A DNA stretch of 64,000 bases from the NCBI GenBank assembly GCA_021323865.1, contig JAJPKF010000012.1, positions 218,308 to 282,307 on the forward strand, given 5' to 3'. Positions 43,299 through 50,960 of the stretch are shown one piece after another. Source of the DNA: Pseudomonadota bacterium. Lineage in GTDB: Bacteria; Chloroflexota; UBA5177; JAJPKF01. Both the position numbers and the translations under genes were made by a program. The number at the start of each line of letters is the position of its first letter. Position 1 is the first letter of the stretch. The notes under the pieces are model-generated. The model worked only from the letters and a program-made list of their open reading frames with translations. It searched no databases and was not told the origin of the DNA.

Positions 43299-44027
43299 AT
43301 GTGGATCGGCGGTCGCAGGCCGGTGATCGAAGCCCTCCGAGCCGGTAGCGCATCCCGCATCCTGGTTGCTCGTGAGTCTCGACCCGGTCCGACCACAACG
43401 GAGATTCGCACCTCCGCGCAAGCGTGCGGGATCCCCTGTAGTGATGTTTCGCGCGAGGAGCTGCGCCGACACGTTGCCGACGAAGTCTCTCAGGGCGTTG
43501 CCGCCGACGTGCGACTCCCCGAATTATTGTCCGTGAGCAGGCTCATGGACGATGTAGCGGCTGCCGACCCTGCTCCCCTCCTTCTCCTGCTCGACCGCAT
43601 CCAGGACCCCAGAAACCTGGGGAGTTTGTTACGCACTGCAGATGCGGCCGGCGTAAACGCGGTGGTCATGACCGAACATGGGACGGCTCCCCTCTCGGCC
43701 ACGACGGTCAAGGCGTCGTCGGGAGCGCTCTTTCATCTCCGTTTGGCCCAGGCCTCCAACTTGTCGCGAGCCGTGGAAGCGCTCCGGGCGGCTGGCGTCT
43801 GGACCTACGCCCTCGATGAGTCCGGCGACCAAACTATCTATGATGTCGACCTCAAGGGTTCAACGGCGATCATCGTCGGCAGCGAGGGCCGGGGGGTGCA
43901 GCGTCTGGTAGGGCAGCGCGCGGACGTCAGGATATCCATTCCCATGGCCGGCCGGGTTGAGAGCCTCAACGCTTCGGTCGCCGGCGCAATCGCCCTGTTC
44001 GAGGCCGCTCGTCAGAGGGGGCAGTGA
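43299..44027 (+). CDS. rlmB: 23S rRNA (guanosine-2'-O-)-methyltransferase RlmB-like (SpoU family)
   Basis: SAM-dependent 2'-O-methyltransferase with the trefoil-knot SPOUT fold. 242 residues: N-terminal eL30-like domain (GGRRPVIEALRAGSASRILVA), motif 1 LDRIQDPRNLGSLLRTADAAG, motif 2 IIVGSEGRGVQR, and canonical motif 3 ISIPMAGRVESLNASVAGAI with the catalytic-site Asn. This is the well-conserved paralogue; compare the divergent gene at 13469. ATG 43299 lies just after ispF and starts at the domain, although the open frame continues 140 codons upstream. Order ispD-ispF-rlmB followed by tRNAs and rpmG matches a shortened Firmicutes layout. Confidence 0.93.
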   Translation: MWIGGRRPVIEALRAGSASRILVARESRPGPTTTEIRTSAQACGIPCSDVSREELRRHVADEVSQGVAADVRLPELLSVSRLMDDVAAADPAPLLLLLDRIQDPRNLGSLLRTADAAGVNAVVMTEHGTAPLSATTVKASSGALFHLRLAQASNLSRAVEALRAAGVWTYALDESGDQTIYDVDLKGSTAIIVGSEGRGVQRLVGQRADVRISIPMAGRVESLNASVAGAIALFEAARQRGQ

Positions 44028-44053
44028 TAGTCTGGGCTGCCTCCATTCTGCCG

Positions 44054-44129
44054 GCTTCCGTAGCTCAACTGGCAGAGCAACCGCCTTGTAAGCGGTAGGT
44101 TTCCGGTTCGAGTCCGGACGGAAGCTCCA
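44054..44129 (+). tRNA. tRNA-Thr (TGT), CCA encoded
   Basis: Acceptor GCTTCCG/CGGAAGC, D stem GCTC/GAGC, anticodon arm ACCGC-CTTGTAA-GCGGT giving TGT, T arm TCCGG-TTCGAGT-CCGGA, discriminator T, CCA. First of a Thr-Tyr-Thr cluster. Confidence 0.97.
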
Positions 44130-44239
44130 GAGCACCTTCCCGGGCGAGACCTCGACCGCTTCGGTGGTCGAATCCTCCTGCAGTGACGCCGAACGGTCAG
44201 GTTTGCGAACCTCCGTTGATACAATCTGTGGCGCCGCGC

Positions 44240-44325
44240 GGTGGGGTACCCAAGCGGCCAAAGGGGACTGACTGTAAATCAGTTGCGATATCGCTTCGGG
44301 GGTTCGAATCCCTCCCCCACCACCA
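44240..44325 (+). tRNA. tRNA-Tyr (GTA), CCA encoded
   Basis: Type II tRNA: acceptor GGTGGGG/CCCCACC, anticodon loop CTGTAAA giving GTA with stem ACTGA/TCAGT, a long variable arm (TGCGATATCGC), T arm with TTCGAAT, discriminator A, CCA. The long variable arm plus GTA anticodon identify bacterial tRNA-Tyr. Confidence 0.97.
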
Positions 44326-44332
44326 ATGCTGT

Positions 44333-44407
<75 letters not shown>

Positions 44408-44441
44408 GTTCATATCAGTTTGAGACCGCGAGAGAGAGCCA

Positions 44442-44609
44442 ATGGCGAAACGTAAGGAAGATCGCAATCCGACCACGCTTGCCTGCAACGAATGCAAGGA
44501 GCGCAACTACACCACCACCAAGAACCGTCGGAACGACCCGGAGCGCCTGGAGCTGAACAAGTTCTGCCCTCGGTGCCGAAAGCACACGACCCATCGGGAG
44601 ACCCGCTAG
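44442..44609 (+). CDS. rpmG: 50S ribosomal protein L33
   Basis: A 55-residue large-subunit protein starting [20 protein letters not shown]. It has the zinc-ribbon version with CNEC near residue 15 and CPRC near residue 42 (C+ form), and ends HTTHRETR. It lies 34 nt after tRNA-Thr(GGT) and is probably processed from the same transcript. rpmG before secE-nusG is a conserved order. The ATG at 44442 follows GAGAGAG. It is a short gene easily missed. Confidence 0.96.
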   Translation: MAKRKEDRNPTTLACNECKERNYTTTKNRRNDPERLELNKFCPRCRKHTTHRETR

Positions 44610-44710
44610 GCGTTCCCCCTGCGCAGCCGCCGCCACGCTTGGTCCTGACGCCAGACGCAAGGGCACTTGCCGTGGCCATCTTGGCCTTTCATTTCACCCA
44701 ATTTCGCCTG

Positions 44711-44716
44711 TATAAT
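44711..44716 (+). promoter_or_regulatory. -10 element for the tRNA-Trp/secE/nusG/ribosomal protein operon
   Basis: Perfect TATAAT in a 204-bp spacer between rpmG and tRNA-Trp (44610-44813), preceded by an AT-rich stretch with TTGGCC and TTTCAT segments but no clean -35 box. The spacer shows no other gene. Confidence 0.45.
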
Positions 44717-44813
44717 GCAGACGAGCCGCGCCCATCGGGGCCGGTCATCTTCTTTTCGGGCGCAACGCAGGCAACCGAGCTAGTCGAGAGCCGGCGAAAA
44801 TGGACCGAGCCGC

Positions 44814-44890
44814 AGGCCCGTAGCTCAATTTGGTAGAGCGCTGGTCTCCAAAACCAGATGTTGTCGGTTCGAGTCCGGCCGGGCCTGCCA
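44814..44890 (+). tRNA. tRNA-Trp (CCA), CCA end encoded
   Basis: Acceptor AGGCCCG/CGGGCCT, D stem GCTC/GAGC, anticodon arm CTGGT-CTCCAAA-ACCAG giving CCA, T arm GTCGG-TTCGAGT-CCGGC, discriminator G (a Trp identity base), CCA. It is followed 59 nt later by secE, a common arrangement. Confidence 0.97.
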
Positions 44891-44949
44891 GTATCCGGCG
44901 TTGGCCAAGTTAACCCTCTGATTCGCTCGGCAAGGTATAAGGTGCAGTT

Positions 44950-45186
44950 GTGGCAAGACAAGTAACCGTTCCCGGTCGGACAGGCCGTTCCGCCCGCGTA
45001 CCTTCCTTGGCGGAGTACGTACAGGAGTCCCGAGCCGAGCTTCGCAAGGTCACGTGGCCAACTCGCGAGGAAACCATCCAGCTCACCACGGCGGTCATCG
45101 TAATGACCGTATCGGTGGCGGCCTTCCTGGGCATCATCGACCAGATTCTCACCAGCTTGGTGGGTCCGCTCACCGGCATCAAGTAG
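44950..45186 (+). CDS. secE: Preprotein translocase subunit SecE
   Basis: Small essential clamp of the SecYEG channel. 78 residues: a basic N-terminus, the amphipathic helix with the family motif ELRKVTWPTREETIQLT (residues 31-47), and one transmembrane helix (AVIVMTVSVAAFLGIIDQIL). The single-helix form is normal for most bacteria outside Enterobacteria. GTG start at 44950. nusG starts 8 nt after the stop. Confidence 0.95.
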   Translation: MARQVTVPGRTGRSARVPSLAEYVQESRAELRKVTWPTREETIQLTTAVIVMTVSVAAFLGIIDQILTSLVGPLTGIK

Positions 45187-45194
45187 GGACGGCA

Positions 45195-45746
45195 TTGGAA
45201 CTCGACACCCAGAACAAGACCCGCCAGTGGTATGTCATTCACACCTACTCGGGTTACGAGGCTAAGGTCAAGCGCAATCTGGAGCATCGCAAGGAGTCGA
45301 TGCGCAAGGAAGGCGGCGAGAAGATCTTCAGCATCGTCGTCCCCGAAGAGGAAGAGATGGAGATCAAGAACGGCCAGCGCCAGGCCGTCAAGCGCAAGGT
45401 CTTTCCCGGCTATGTGCTCGTGGAGATGGAGATGGACAACGATTCCTGGTCCGTTGTCCGCAATACTCCCGGCGTGACCAGCTTTGTGGGTTCCGGAAGT
45501 AACCCGATACCCTTGCGCGATCAGGAAGTCAAGCAGATTCTCAAGCAGATCGAGACGGAAGCACCTCGCGTTCGACCCACGTTCTCGCGTGGCCAGAATG
45601 TCCGAATCAACGATGGACCGTTCTCCGAGTTCATCGGCGTCGTCGACGAGGTTTCTCCGGAACGTAATAAGGTGAAGGTCCTGGTCAGCTTCTTCGGCCG
45701 CGAAACGCCCGTCGAGCTCGACTTCCTGCAGGTCGAAAAACTCTAA
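45195..45746 (+). CDS. nusG: Transcription termination/antitermination protein NusG
   Basis: Binds RNA polymerase and couples it to Rho or the ribosome. 183 residues: N-terminal NGN domain ([20 protein letters not shown]...[30 protein letters not shown]) and C-terminal KOW domain ([21 protein letters not shown]...[19 protein letters not shown]). TTG 45195 starts just before the conserved domain with AGGGAC upstream; the open frame extends 47 codons further into secE and is not used. It lies between secE and rplK as in most bacteria. Confidence 0.96.
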   Translation: MELDTQNKTRQWYVIHTYSGYEAKVKRNLEHRKESMRKEGGEKIFSIVVPEEEEMEIKNGQRQAVKRKVFPGYVLVEMEMDNDSWSVVRNTPGVTSFVGSGSNPIPLRDQEVKQILKQIETEAPRVRPTFSRGQNVRINDGPFSEFIGVVDEVSPERNKVKVLVSFFGRETPVELDFLQVEKL

Positions 45747-45756
45747 GGCAAGCGAC

Positions 45757-46182
45757 GTGGCTCGAAAAGTAAAGGCAATCGTAAAGCTTCAGATCGACGC
45801 CGGCAAGGCGAATCCTGCGCCTCCCGTGGGGCCGGCCCTTGGTCAACACGGCGTCAACATCATGGGTTTCTGCAAGGAATACAACGAGCGGACGGCCGCC
45901 ATGACGGGAACCGTCATTCCCGTGGAGATCACCATCTTTGATGACCGCTCGTTCACGTTCGTCACCAAGACGCCACCTGCCGGTGAGCTGCTCAAGAAGG
46001 CCGCCGGAGTCGACAAGGGGTCTGGGCTGACGGGAAGAGAGCCGGCGGGCACGGTGACTCGCGAGCAGGTTCGTGACATCGCGCAAACCAAGATGCCGGA
46101 CCTCAACGCCAACAGCCTCGAGGCAGCGGAGAAGATCGTCGAGGGCACGGCGCGCAGCATGGGCATCAAGGTAGCGGGGTAG
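45757..46182 (+). CDS. rplK: 50S ribosomal protein L11
   Basis: Binds the GTPase-associated centre of 23S rRNA. 141 residues, N-terminal domain [29 protein letters not shown] (thiostrepton/L7-L12 stalk face) and C-terminal rRNA-binding domain [21 protein letters not shown]...[13 protein letters not shown] start at 45757, TAG stop. rplA follows after 7 nt. Confidence 0.97.
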   Translation: MARKVKAIVKLQIDAGKANPAPPVGPALGQHGVNIMGFCKEYNERTAAMTGTVIPVEITIFDDRSFTFVTKTPPAGELLKKAAGVDKGSGLTGREPAGTVTREQVRDIAQTKMPDLNANSLEAAEKIVEGTARSMGIKVAG

Positions 46183-46189
46183 GACCGGA

Positions 46190-46906
46190 ATGCAGCACGG
46201 AAAGAAGTATCGGAACGCGCTGGAGCTCGTGGAGAAGTCCAAGGCCTATGAGCCTGCGGAAGCTGTGGAGCTCCTGAAGAAGCTATCGATCAGCAAGTTC
46301 GACGGAACCGTCGAGCTGCACATGCGGCTGGGGGTCGACCCCAGACACTCCGACTAGCAGGTTCGGGGCGTTGCGGTGCTGCCCGCGGGCACCGGCAAGC
46401 ATGTCCGAGTGCTTGTCTTCGCTCAAGGAGATCAGGCTCGCGAAGCGGAGGAAGCGGGCGCCGATTTCGTGGGCGGCGAGGACCTCGTTAAACGGATTCA
46501 GGGGGGCTGGCTCGACTTCGACGTCGCGCTGGCGACGCCCGACGTGATGCAGGCCCAAATCGTCCAAAAGGTGGCCCGAGTACTGGGTCCAAGGGGGCTC
46601 ATGCCCAACGCTCGGAGTCAGACCATCACGAGCGACCTGCGACGCGGTATCGACGAGATTCGCAAGGGTCGGGTCCAATTCACTGTCGACAAGGTCGGCA
46701 TCATTCACGCGCCCATTGGCAAGATTTCGTTTGAGTCTCAGCAGCTTCTCGAGAACCTGGCTACCATGGTCGATGCCATTACCCGGGCCAAGCCTTCGGG
46801 CGCCAAGGGTCAATATGTCCGTTCGATTTCGCTGGCGCCCACAATGGGGCCGGGCGTCCGCCTGGATGTTGCCAGCACCCTCGCTCTTCAGCCGGCGGCG
46901 GCCTAG
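46190..46906 (+). pseudogene. rplA: 50S ribosomal protein L1, interrupted by an in-frame TAG at codon 56
   Basis: The 239-codon frame encodes L1 end to end: [20 protein letters not shown], then [15 protein letters not shown], an amber TAG at 46355-46357, and QVRGVAVLPAGTGKHVRVLV onward to the normal C-terminus. Relatives have Asp-Gln-Gln-Val-Arg here, so TAG replaces CAG by one C-to-T change. Sequence after the stop is perfectly conserved (DLMNARSQT-type loop as LMPNARSQ, KVGIIHAPIGKISF), so decay is not advanced. Restart at GTG 46376 would give a 177-residue fragment lacking the first part of domain I. Neighbouring ribosomal genes (rplK, rplJ, rplL) end in TAG, so TAG is not generally sense. 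Either a real nonsense mutation or readthrough, or a base/assembly error. Confidence 0.93.
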
Positions 46907-46922
46907 CCGGCCGACCAGCTCC

Positions 46923-47025
46923 AAGCCGACGGGAGGCTTTACCGACAAAACAGCACCAACAAGTACATAGCCACAGACAGCAGGGGCGCCGAGAGCGCCT
47001 AAGCATCCTGCCGAGGCCAATACCG
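46923..47025 (+). promoter_or_regulatory. L10 leader RNA (autoregulation of rplJL)
   Basis: Matches the ribosomal protein L10 leader. An outer stem pairs GCAGG (46980-46984) with CCTGC (47007-47011) around an inner hairpin GGCGC-CGAGA-GCGCC (46985-46999). A TAAGCAT internal loop (kink-turn-like) follows, then CGAGG. A separate hairpin AAGCC/GGCTT (46923-46939) precedes it. This mimics the L10(L12)4 binding site on 23S rRNA. Confidence 0.8.
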
Positions 47026-47026
47026 T

Positions 47027-47045
47027 CGCGCGGACACTCCGCGCG
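47027..47045 (+). repeat. 8-bp perfect hairpin between L10 leader and attenuator
   Basis: CGCGCGGA-CAC-TCCGCGCG. It lies between the leader and the terminator hairpin and may take part in the switch, for example as an antiterminator partner or a spacer structure. Confidence 0.5.
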
Positions 47046-47060
47046 GCTGTTCTTTGCTGT

Positions 47061-47089
47061 GGCCCCGGCATACCGGGGCCTCATTTTTT
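47061..47089 (+). terminator. Strong intrinsic terminator/attenuator upstream of rplJ
   Basis: GGCCCCGG-CATA-CCGGGGCC followed by TCA and TTTTTT (47084-47089). It is a perfect 8-bp GC stem with a U tract, 31 bp before the rplJ ATG. Because it lies between rplA and rplJ it would stop transcription before rplJL unless the leader prevents it, fitting attenuation by the L10 complex. Confidence 0.85.
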
Positions 47090-47120
47090 GGCCTCGGAGC
47101 ACACCACAAGAGGAGGCTGA

Positions 47121-47651
47121 ATGGCTTTTCAAGACAAGGTAGAAACCACGGAACGACTGGCAACTGCCCTGGCCGAGAGCAAGAGCACCGTGATCGTGGA
47201 CTATCGGGGGCTCAACGTGGCCGACATTACGGGGCTCCGCAGAAGACTCCGCGAGCAGAGTGTCGAATTCCACGTCGCCAAGAATACGCTGCTTCGTCGA
47301 GCCGCTACCAGCGCGAATATCGAGGGAGCGGATGGACTCTTTCTCGGTCCGACCGCCATCGCTACGAGTACCACCGACGAAGTGGCCCCGGCACGTCTCC
47401 TCAGTGAGGCAGTTCGGCAGCCCAGAGCTGTGATCAGCATACGCGGCGGAATCGTCGCATCCAAAGTGATGACGGCAGACCAGATTCGAGCGATTGCGGA
47501 ACTGCCCGGACGAGAAGTTTTGCTGGCTCGTGCATTGGGTGCGGCCCAAGCGCCTGCCGCCACCGCCCTCGGGGTTGTGCAGGCGGCCGCTCGACAGGTT
47601 TTGAATGCCGTGACGGCGCTACAAGCGCAGCGAGATACTGCAGCCGCATAG
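47121..47651 (+). CDS. rplJ: 50S ribosomal protein L10
   Basis: Base of the ribosomal stalk that binds 23S rRNA and L7/L12 dimers. 176 residues: KVETTERLATALAESKSTVIVDYRGLNVADITGLRRRLRE (rRNA-binding N-terminal domain), EFHVAKNTLLRRA, FLGPTAIA, then the C-terminal helix that carries L12 dimers (QAPAATALGVVQAAARQVLNAVTAL). Strong ribosome site AGGAGG 5 nt before ATG 47121. Expression is likely controlled by the L10 leader and attenuator just upstream. rplL follows after 53 nt. Confidence 0.96.
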   Translation: MAFQDKVETTERLATALAESKSTVIVDYRGLNVADITGLRRRLREQSVEFHVAKNTLLRRAATSANIEGADGLFLGPTAIATSTTDEVAPARLLSEAVRQPRAVISIRGGIVASKVMTADQIRAIAELPGREVLLARALGAAQAPAATALGVVQAAARQVLNAVTALQAQRDTAAA

Positions 47652-47704
47652 CGCGCCCGAGACGATTGCCCGAACAACCAGATATCTGAAAGGAACAGAG
47701 GAAG

Positions 47705-48106
47705 ATGGCAGGAACCCAGAAACTCTCACCACCCGAGCTCGTTGATCAATTCGAGAGCTACACGCTGCTGGAGATCTCGGAGTTCGTCAAGCTCTTCGAG
47801 GATAAATTCGGCGTAACCGCCGCTGCGCCGGTTGCCGCCGTCGCCGCCGCGCCCACCGGCGCCGAGGCCGCCCCCGAGGCCGCCGCCGAGGAGCAGACCG
47901 AGTTCACCGTCATGCTCACCGGAGCGGGGGCCAACAAGATTGCGGTGATCAAAGCCGTCCGTGAGCTGACTCAGCTGGGTCTCAAAGAGGCGAAGGCCGT
48001 GGTCGACGAAGCCCCCAAGCCCGTCAAGGAGGGCGTCGGCCGCGAGGAGGCCGACGCCGCCAAGGCCAAGCTCGAAGAGGCCGGCGCCAGCGTCGAGGTC
48101 AAGTAG
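47705..48106 (+). CDS. rplL: 50S ribosomal protein L7/L12
   Basis: Flexible stalk protein that recruits translation GTPases. 133 residues: N-terminal dimer domain ([30 protein letters not shown]), an Ala/Pro/Glu-rich hinge ([21 protein letters not shown]), and the C-terminal domain ([46 protein letters not shown]). All canonical. It is the last gene of the ribosomal cluster here; unlike nearly all bacteria, rpoB does not follow. A hairpin after the stop separates it from convergent murJ. Confidence 0.97.
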   Translation: MAGTQKLSPPELVDQFESYTLLEISEFVKLFEDKFGVTAAAPVAAVAAAPTGAEAAPEAAAEEQTEFTVMLTGAGANKIAVIKAVRELTQLGLKEAKAVVDEAPKPVKEGVGREEADAAKAKLEEAGASVEVK

Positions 48107-48114
48107 GCAACGGC

Positions 48115-48146
48115 GGGCTGGGCGGCTCGAGCAGCCTGTCCAGCCC
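48115..48146. terminator. Possible bidirectional terminator between rplL and murJ
   Basis: GGGCTGG (48115-48121) pairs with CCAGCCC (48140-48146) enclosing a smaller GGCT/AGCC hairpin. It lies exactly between two convergent genes, which supports a terminator role, but there is no T tract, so it may be Rho-assisted or only a structural barrier. Confidence 0.4.
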
Positions 48147-48163
48147 GTACCCAGTTCGGATGG

Positions 48164-49795
48164 TCACGCCGATCGTCTTGCTCGGTTGAGCATACCCAGG
48201 ATGCGGTCGGCCTCGGGCAGGCCGAGCCGCTTTGCCAGCCAGAGATAGCTCAAGACTCCAATACAGACGGGCAGAACCACCTCAGTGCCGGACCAGAGGG
48301 TGGAGGAGCTTGACGCTCGCGACAGCACCCAGAACGCGGCATAGACGCAGGCGGACATCCCTATGGTTGCCAGCGCCATACCCTTGCACGCGCGTCGCAG
48401 CTCCGATCCAGCGACATGCGGAAGCGGGACCCGCAATGCCCGTATCAGCAAGACGACCTGCAGCCACACGCTGATCGCGGTCGCGAGGGCCAATCCTCCC
48501 TGGCCCCTGTCTCGCGGGAAGAGATGGATGAGGACGACGCTCAGCACGGCGTCGACGAGCGTGGCGCCGACAGCCAGCATGACCGGCGTTTTTGTGTTTC
48601 TCAAAGCATAAAAGCTACGCGCAGCCACCTCGATCAATGCCAGAGGGGCGATCGCGAGCGCGTAGAAGACCAGCGCGAAGGAGGTGGCCGCGGTTGACGC
48701 CGGCGTCCAGGCGCCGTGATCGAACAGCAGCGTGATGACCGGATGGCGCAGCAGGATGAGGCCGGCGGTCGCCGGAAGTGCCAGGAACAGTATCGCCTGT
48801 ATGCTGCGACTGACCGTGTGCTCCAAGGCGCTCCGCTGAGCCGTCGCCGACTGGCGCGAGAGCGTGGGGAACACGGCCGTACCCAGAGCGCTTCCCACGG
48901 CGCCTACCGGAAACATGACGAGACTCCATGCGTAGGTGATCGCGTTGAATCCGGCGGATGTAAGCCCCGAGGCCAGAAACGTCGTAACGAGCAGCATGAA
49001 CTGGAACGCTGAGAGCCCGATCAATCGGGGGCCGAGGAGGCGTAGCACTTCGCGGGCCGACGTAAGACGCCAGTCAATTGTCGGCCGATATCGGACCGAC
49101 TCCCATACGACTCCCCAGATCTGTATCTCAAACATCACCACTGCGCCGCCCACTACCGCCCAGGCAGCGGCGTAGACGCCGTAGCGAGGGCCAAATACCA
49201 CGGCGCCAACGATAATGGCGGCGTTGTAGAGCACCGGTGCGACTGAGGGGAGGATGAAGCGGCCGTAACTGTTCTGCATGGCCGCGAACAGACCGCCGAT
49301 GCCCAACAGCACGGGCTGAACCAGCATGATCCGGGTGAGGCTCGCCGTCTCGAGCTGCTCCGAGTGACTGAACGAGGGCACGAGCGCCCGAACCAGCTCG
49401 GGAGCGAATACGAAACACAAAGCCGCGAGGATCACGAGGGTGACGAGCAAGGTATTCAAGACCGTGTTCGCCACCCGCCAGGCGGTTTCTTCCTGACGCA
49501 CCTCCAAGAGTCCGGAGAACACCGGTATGAACGCGGATGCCAGCGCGCCCCCGGCCACGATTGTGAAGAGCAGATCGGGAATCCGAAACGCCGCGTTGTA
49601 TGCGGCCATACTCGTGGACGTGCCGAAGAGGCTGGCAAATATGCTCAGCCGCAGTAGCCCAAGAACGCGAGACGCAATGAGGGACCCAGACACAAGGAGG
49701 GCAGCCGAGAAGATGCCTTGAGAGGACGTGCCGAGGGCTCCGACACGGGCTAGTCGTGCGATCCCTTGCTCCCTTGGTTCCGAGAATCGCCTCAT
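48164..49795 (-). CDS. murJ: Lipid II flippase MurJ
   Basis: Moves lipid II across the cytoplasmic membrane for peptidoglycan synthesis. The MATE-like fold is evident in about 14 hydrophobic helices. Family motifs include ALLVSGSLIASRVLGLLRLSIFA, AYNAAFRIPDLLFTIVAGGALASAFIPVFSG and the central cavity segment RFILPSVAPVLYNAAII. About 543 residues from ATG 49795, normal for MurJ. An upstream TTG at 49879 would add 28 non-conserved residues with no ribosome site, so I did not use it. It is divergent from the FemAB-like gene, giving a cell-wall locus, and convergent with rplL. Confidence 0.93.
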   Translation of the reverse strand: MRRFSEPREQGIARLARVGALGTSSQGIFSAALLVSGSLIASRVLGLLRLSIFASLFGTSTSMAAYNAAFRIPDLLFTIVAGGALASAFIPVFSGLLEVRQEETAWRVANTVLNTLLVTLVILAALCFVFAPELVRALVPSFSHSEQLETASLTRIMLVQPVLLGIGGLFAAMQNSYGRFILPSVAPVLYNAAIIVGAVVFGPRYGVYAAAWAVVGGAVVMFEIQIWGVVWESVRYRPTIDWRLTSAREVLRLLGPRLIGLSAFQFMLLVTTFLASGLTSAGFNAITYAWSLVMFPVGAVGSALGTAVFPTLSRQSATAQRSALEHTVSRSIQAILFLALPATAGLILLRHPVITLLFDHGAWTPASTAATSFALVFYALAIAPLALIEVAARSFYALRNTKTPVMLAVGATLVDAVLSVVLIHLFPRDRGQGGLALATAISVWLQVVLLIRALRVPLPHVAGSELRRACKGMALATIGMSACVYAAFWVLSRASSSSTLWSGTEVVLPVCIGVLSYLWLAKRLGLPEADRILGMLNRARRSA

Positions 49796-49891
49796 ACTAT
49801 CGGGGTCTCTTCGGCCGGCGAGTGGGACTCGAGCCGGTTTCCTGGAGGAGGCATTGATAGTATCGAGCGACTTTGTCAACCGGGAGGGTGC

Positions 49892-50959
49892 GTGCCCCTC
49901 GAGCTGCGTGAGTGGACCGATCAGCCGTCTTGGGACTCATTTGTTGGCTCACATGACAGCGGACATTTTCAGCAGGGATGGGGCTGGGGCGAGTTTGCCA
50001 TCGATCTCGGAGGGACAATCCGGCGGCTGGCCGTGGTCGAAGATGGTCAGATTCAAGCCACCATGTCGACGATCTGCCATGCCATCCGACGCAGCCCCCT
50101 CACCCAGCTGGCCGTCTCTCGAGGTCCCGTTCTCGACCGGCCGACCGAGGAGCTGTTCATGCTTTTGGAGCGCGGACAGGCGGAGTATGCCTCCCGGGTG
50201 AACGCACTGTCCAGCAAGATCGAGCCGCCGGTAGCCGCGGGGGATCCCGATTGGCCGCAACTCCTTGTCGGGCAAGGTTACAAGCCGCTGTATCCGCCCA
50301 GTCAGCCTCGCAGCACATGGATCCTGGACCTCGAACCAGATCTGGACACCCTGCTCTCGAACATGAAGTCAAAGACCCGGTACAACATCCGCCTCGCGGA
50401 AAAGCGCGGCGTGGAAGTCGTAGATGGGACGGCCGAGAACCTCGACGACTTCTACAAGCTCTACATCGAAACGGGTCAGCGCGACGGATTCTTCATCCTA
50501 CCCAAGCAAATGTACGCGCGGGCGTTTGAGATCTACTGGGGTCTGGGCCAGTTCCGGCTGCTGCTGGCCGTCTATAAGGGCAAGCCCATCGCTGCCGTGA
50601 CGTTGGTTCATGTCGGCAGCCAGGTATGGTATCTGTATGGGGCCTCAACCAACGAGCATCGTGAAGTCATGGCGCCCCATCTGCTCCAGTGGGAAGCCAT
50701 CAAATGGGCGAAGTCCCGTGGAGCGGAGCGTTACGACTTCCGAGGTGTGCCCGATGTTCTCGCCGAGGACCAGGAGATGTACGGCGTCTACCGCTTCAAG
50801 TCCGGGTTCGGTGGTCGTCACGTTACCGTTCTGGAAACCTATGCCAAGGGCTATCGCGAACCGCTGTTTCAGCTGTGGCGCGGCTACTGGAGGAGCCGCT
50901 TCTTCCTCGTGAGCGCCCAGCGGAGGTACAAAGGGCTTCCCCGCAAGCCCTGGGCATGA
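49892..50959 (+). CDS. FemAB/FmhB-type aminoacyltransferase-like protein
   Basis: Twin GNAT-fold protein of 355 residues, related to enzymes that add amino acids from tRNA to lipid II (peptidoglycan bridges) and to their less known relatives. Visible landmarks: HFQQGWGWGEF in the first GNAT domain, SRGPVLDR, MKSKTRYNIRLAEKRGVEV (the Lys/Arg-rich segment before the second domain), LYIETGQRDGFFI, and LLAVYKGKPIAAVTLVHVGSQVWYLYGAS with YDFRGVPD. No coiled-coil helical arm is visible, so it resembles the compact bacterial relatives. GTG 49892 has GGGAGGG 3-4 nt upstream. The kinase gene starts 1 nt after the stop. Opposite murJ and before a Pkn-type kinase, a role in peptidoglycan is likely. Confidence 0.87.
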   Translation: MPLELREWTDQPSWDSFVGSHDSGHFQQGWGWGEFAIDLGGTIRRLAVVEDGQIQATMSTICHAIRRSPLTQLAVSRGPVLDRPTEELFMLLERGQAEYASRVNALSSKIEPPVAAGDPDWPQLLVGQGYKPLYPPSQPRSTWILDLEPDLDTLLSNMKSKTRYNIRLAEKRGVEVVDGTAENLDDFYKLYIETGQRDGFFILPKQMYARAFEIYWGLGQFRLLLAVYKGKPIAAVTLVHVGSQVWYLYGASTNEHREVMAPHLLQWEAIKWAKSRGAERYDFRGVPDVLAEDQEMYGVYRFKSGFGGRHVTVLETYAKGYREPLFQLWRGYWRSRFFLVSAQRRYKGLPRKPWA

Positions 50960-50960
50960 G

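Noticed and set aside
46190..46906. Global reassignment of TAG to glutamine to explain the rplA codon
   Set aside because: Many intact genes here, including rplK, rplJ, rplL, secE, radA's neighbours ispD and ispF, and clpC, end in TAG at their expected C-termini.
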